DNA from: Dryomyza anilis
Lineage: Eukaryota > Arthropoda > Insecta > Diptera > Dryomyzidae
DNA length: 64,000 nt
Assembly: GCA_951804985.1 (NCBI GenBank)
Contig: OX638130.1
Coordinates: 100,871,700-100,935,699 of the forward strand
Direction of reading: 5' to 3'
In this document: piece by piece, positions 63,210-64,000 of the stretch
Layout of the letters: each line of letters starts with the position of its first letter
Numbering within the stretch: the stretch's first letter is position 1
Made by a program: the position numbers and the translations under genes
The notes under the pieces: generated by a model
What the model was told of the DNA's origin: nothing
Databases searched by the model: none
The model's input: the letters and a program-made list of their open reading frames with translations, nothing else

Positions 63210-63716
63210 GTAAGTGTTGCCATTGCAAATATTTATACTTTTTTGTTTTGCATTTTTTTTTTTCATTTTACATTAAGTTTCAAAATTTTTTAAAAGCACC
63301 TTCAATTCACAAACAATTTTTTTAGCAAAATTTAATTTTAAGATAAAAATTATATTAATTTTTTTTTAACATAATGCAAAAGAAAAAAAAATCATAAAAC
63401 AATTCAACTGAAAAATTATTCGTAGTTAGTGAATTTTAGTAAAATAACACCAATTATTATGTACTTTTCATTTTGTGGGGGTAGCTCAATATATTTTATT
63501 TATAAGTTTTGTATTATTTAATGAGTTTAAAGTTAATTTTTATTTTCGAATTATAAAAATTATAAAAAAAACACGTCGAAATAGCTATGAGTTCTTCGGC
63601 TAGTTTTAGTTTTAATTAAAATCAGCGTTTTTATATTTTTTAAATATATATTTATTTAATATGTTATTATCCATGTAACCTTTTTACTACTCCTGTAAAA
63701 TACCTCATCCCAATAT
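63210..63716. other. rg intron after w21
   Basis: AT-rich intron after the w21 donor, nothing recognised. Confidence 0.55.
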
Positions 63717-64000
63717 GTGGTTTTTTCAATATTGTGTTAGAGTTACCCATATATTATTGTTTCCTTATGTCACCGATCGCTTATGTTATCGATTCTTTAT
63801 GTTACCGACCCCTTTTGCTATCGTTTTCTCATGTTACCGACTTTTTGTTTTGCCGAATCTTTAAATTACCGCATCCTTATGTTACCGACTCTTTACATTA
63901 CCATATTATTATGTTACCGATTTCTTTTGTTACTGACTTCTTATAACTCATCATAATTGTGGTTTTTTCCATATTGTGTTACCCATGTGTTATTATTTCC
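63717..64000. repeat. 17-bp repeat (TTATGTTACCGATTCTT)n within a 242-bp tandem unit
   Basis: About ten copies of TTATGTTACCGAyTCTT at 63765-63950. The flanking phrase TGTGGTTTTTTCAATATTGT at 63717 recurs at 63959, so a second unit of about 242 bp begins at the window edge. Confidence 0.85.

Overview
The window is a stretch of nuclear DNA from a higher fly (Diptera, Brachycera; a tephritid-type fruit fly is my best guess). The reasons are the protein content, mini-me/DINE-1 type elements carrying the (GTCT)n core, a DUF1091 gene of the kind that is abundant in flies, and very AT-rich introns. The species call is an inference. The proteins point clearly to Diptera but not to one genus.

Almost all of the window belongs to one plus-strand gene, the fly orthologue of neurobeachin (Drosophila rugose, rg, also known as the A-kinase anchor protein DAKAP550). 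I resolved 21 coding exons between 4330 and 63209, all with GT-AG borders and with phases that join without a frame error. They encode about 1,975 residues in the short splice form and about 2,130 in the long one. The part present is the middle of the protein: the end of the N-terminal armadillo-like region, the concanavalin-A-like lectin domain (exons w4 to w8), the following alpha-solenoid, a 947-codon exon (w17) with the acidic, low-complexity and PKA-RII-anchoring region, and the conserved block just before DUF1088. The start codon and first exons lie upstream. DUF1088, PH, BEACH and WD40 lie downstream.

Layout: 1-4329 is intron holding a 2.9-kb 8-mer satellite; w1 is at 4330. Intron 1 (9.4 kb) holds several unrelated tandem arrays and one unrecognised minus-strand ORF. 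w2 and w3 are at 13.9 and 15.9 kb. Intron 3 (12.3 kb) holds two mini-me elements' worth of mobile DNA context, two tRNA-derived SINEs, palindrome-rich MITEs, a non-LTR retrotransposon fragment, and a complete four-exon DUF1091 gene (23763-25621, plus strand) with its own TATA/Inr promoter. w4 to w7 lie at 28.2-31.9 kb. w8 (33.9 kb) has two alternative donors, and the longer form is phase-coupled to w9 (38.9 kb). w10 to w14 lie at 44-55.5 kb, separated by satellite-filled introns. w15 to w21 lie at 56-63.2 kb in a denser 3' part.

The main points beyond the annotation are the nested DUF1091 gene with foldback, TIR and SINE insertions stacked in its third intron, the coupled alternative exon pair w8L/w9, a 69-nt open intron between w13 and w14, three consecutive amphipathic helices of RII-anchor type in w17, a family of ATGTTCGAAAAT/ATTTTCGAACAT hairpins on both sides of w8, and a different short tandem repeat in nearly every large intron. 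I did not find a CRISPR, an rRNA, a functional tRNA, or any prokaryotic feature.
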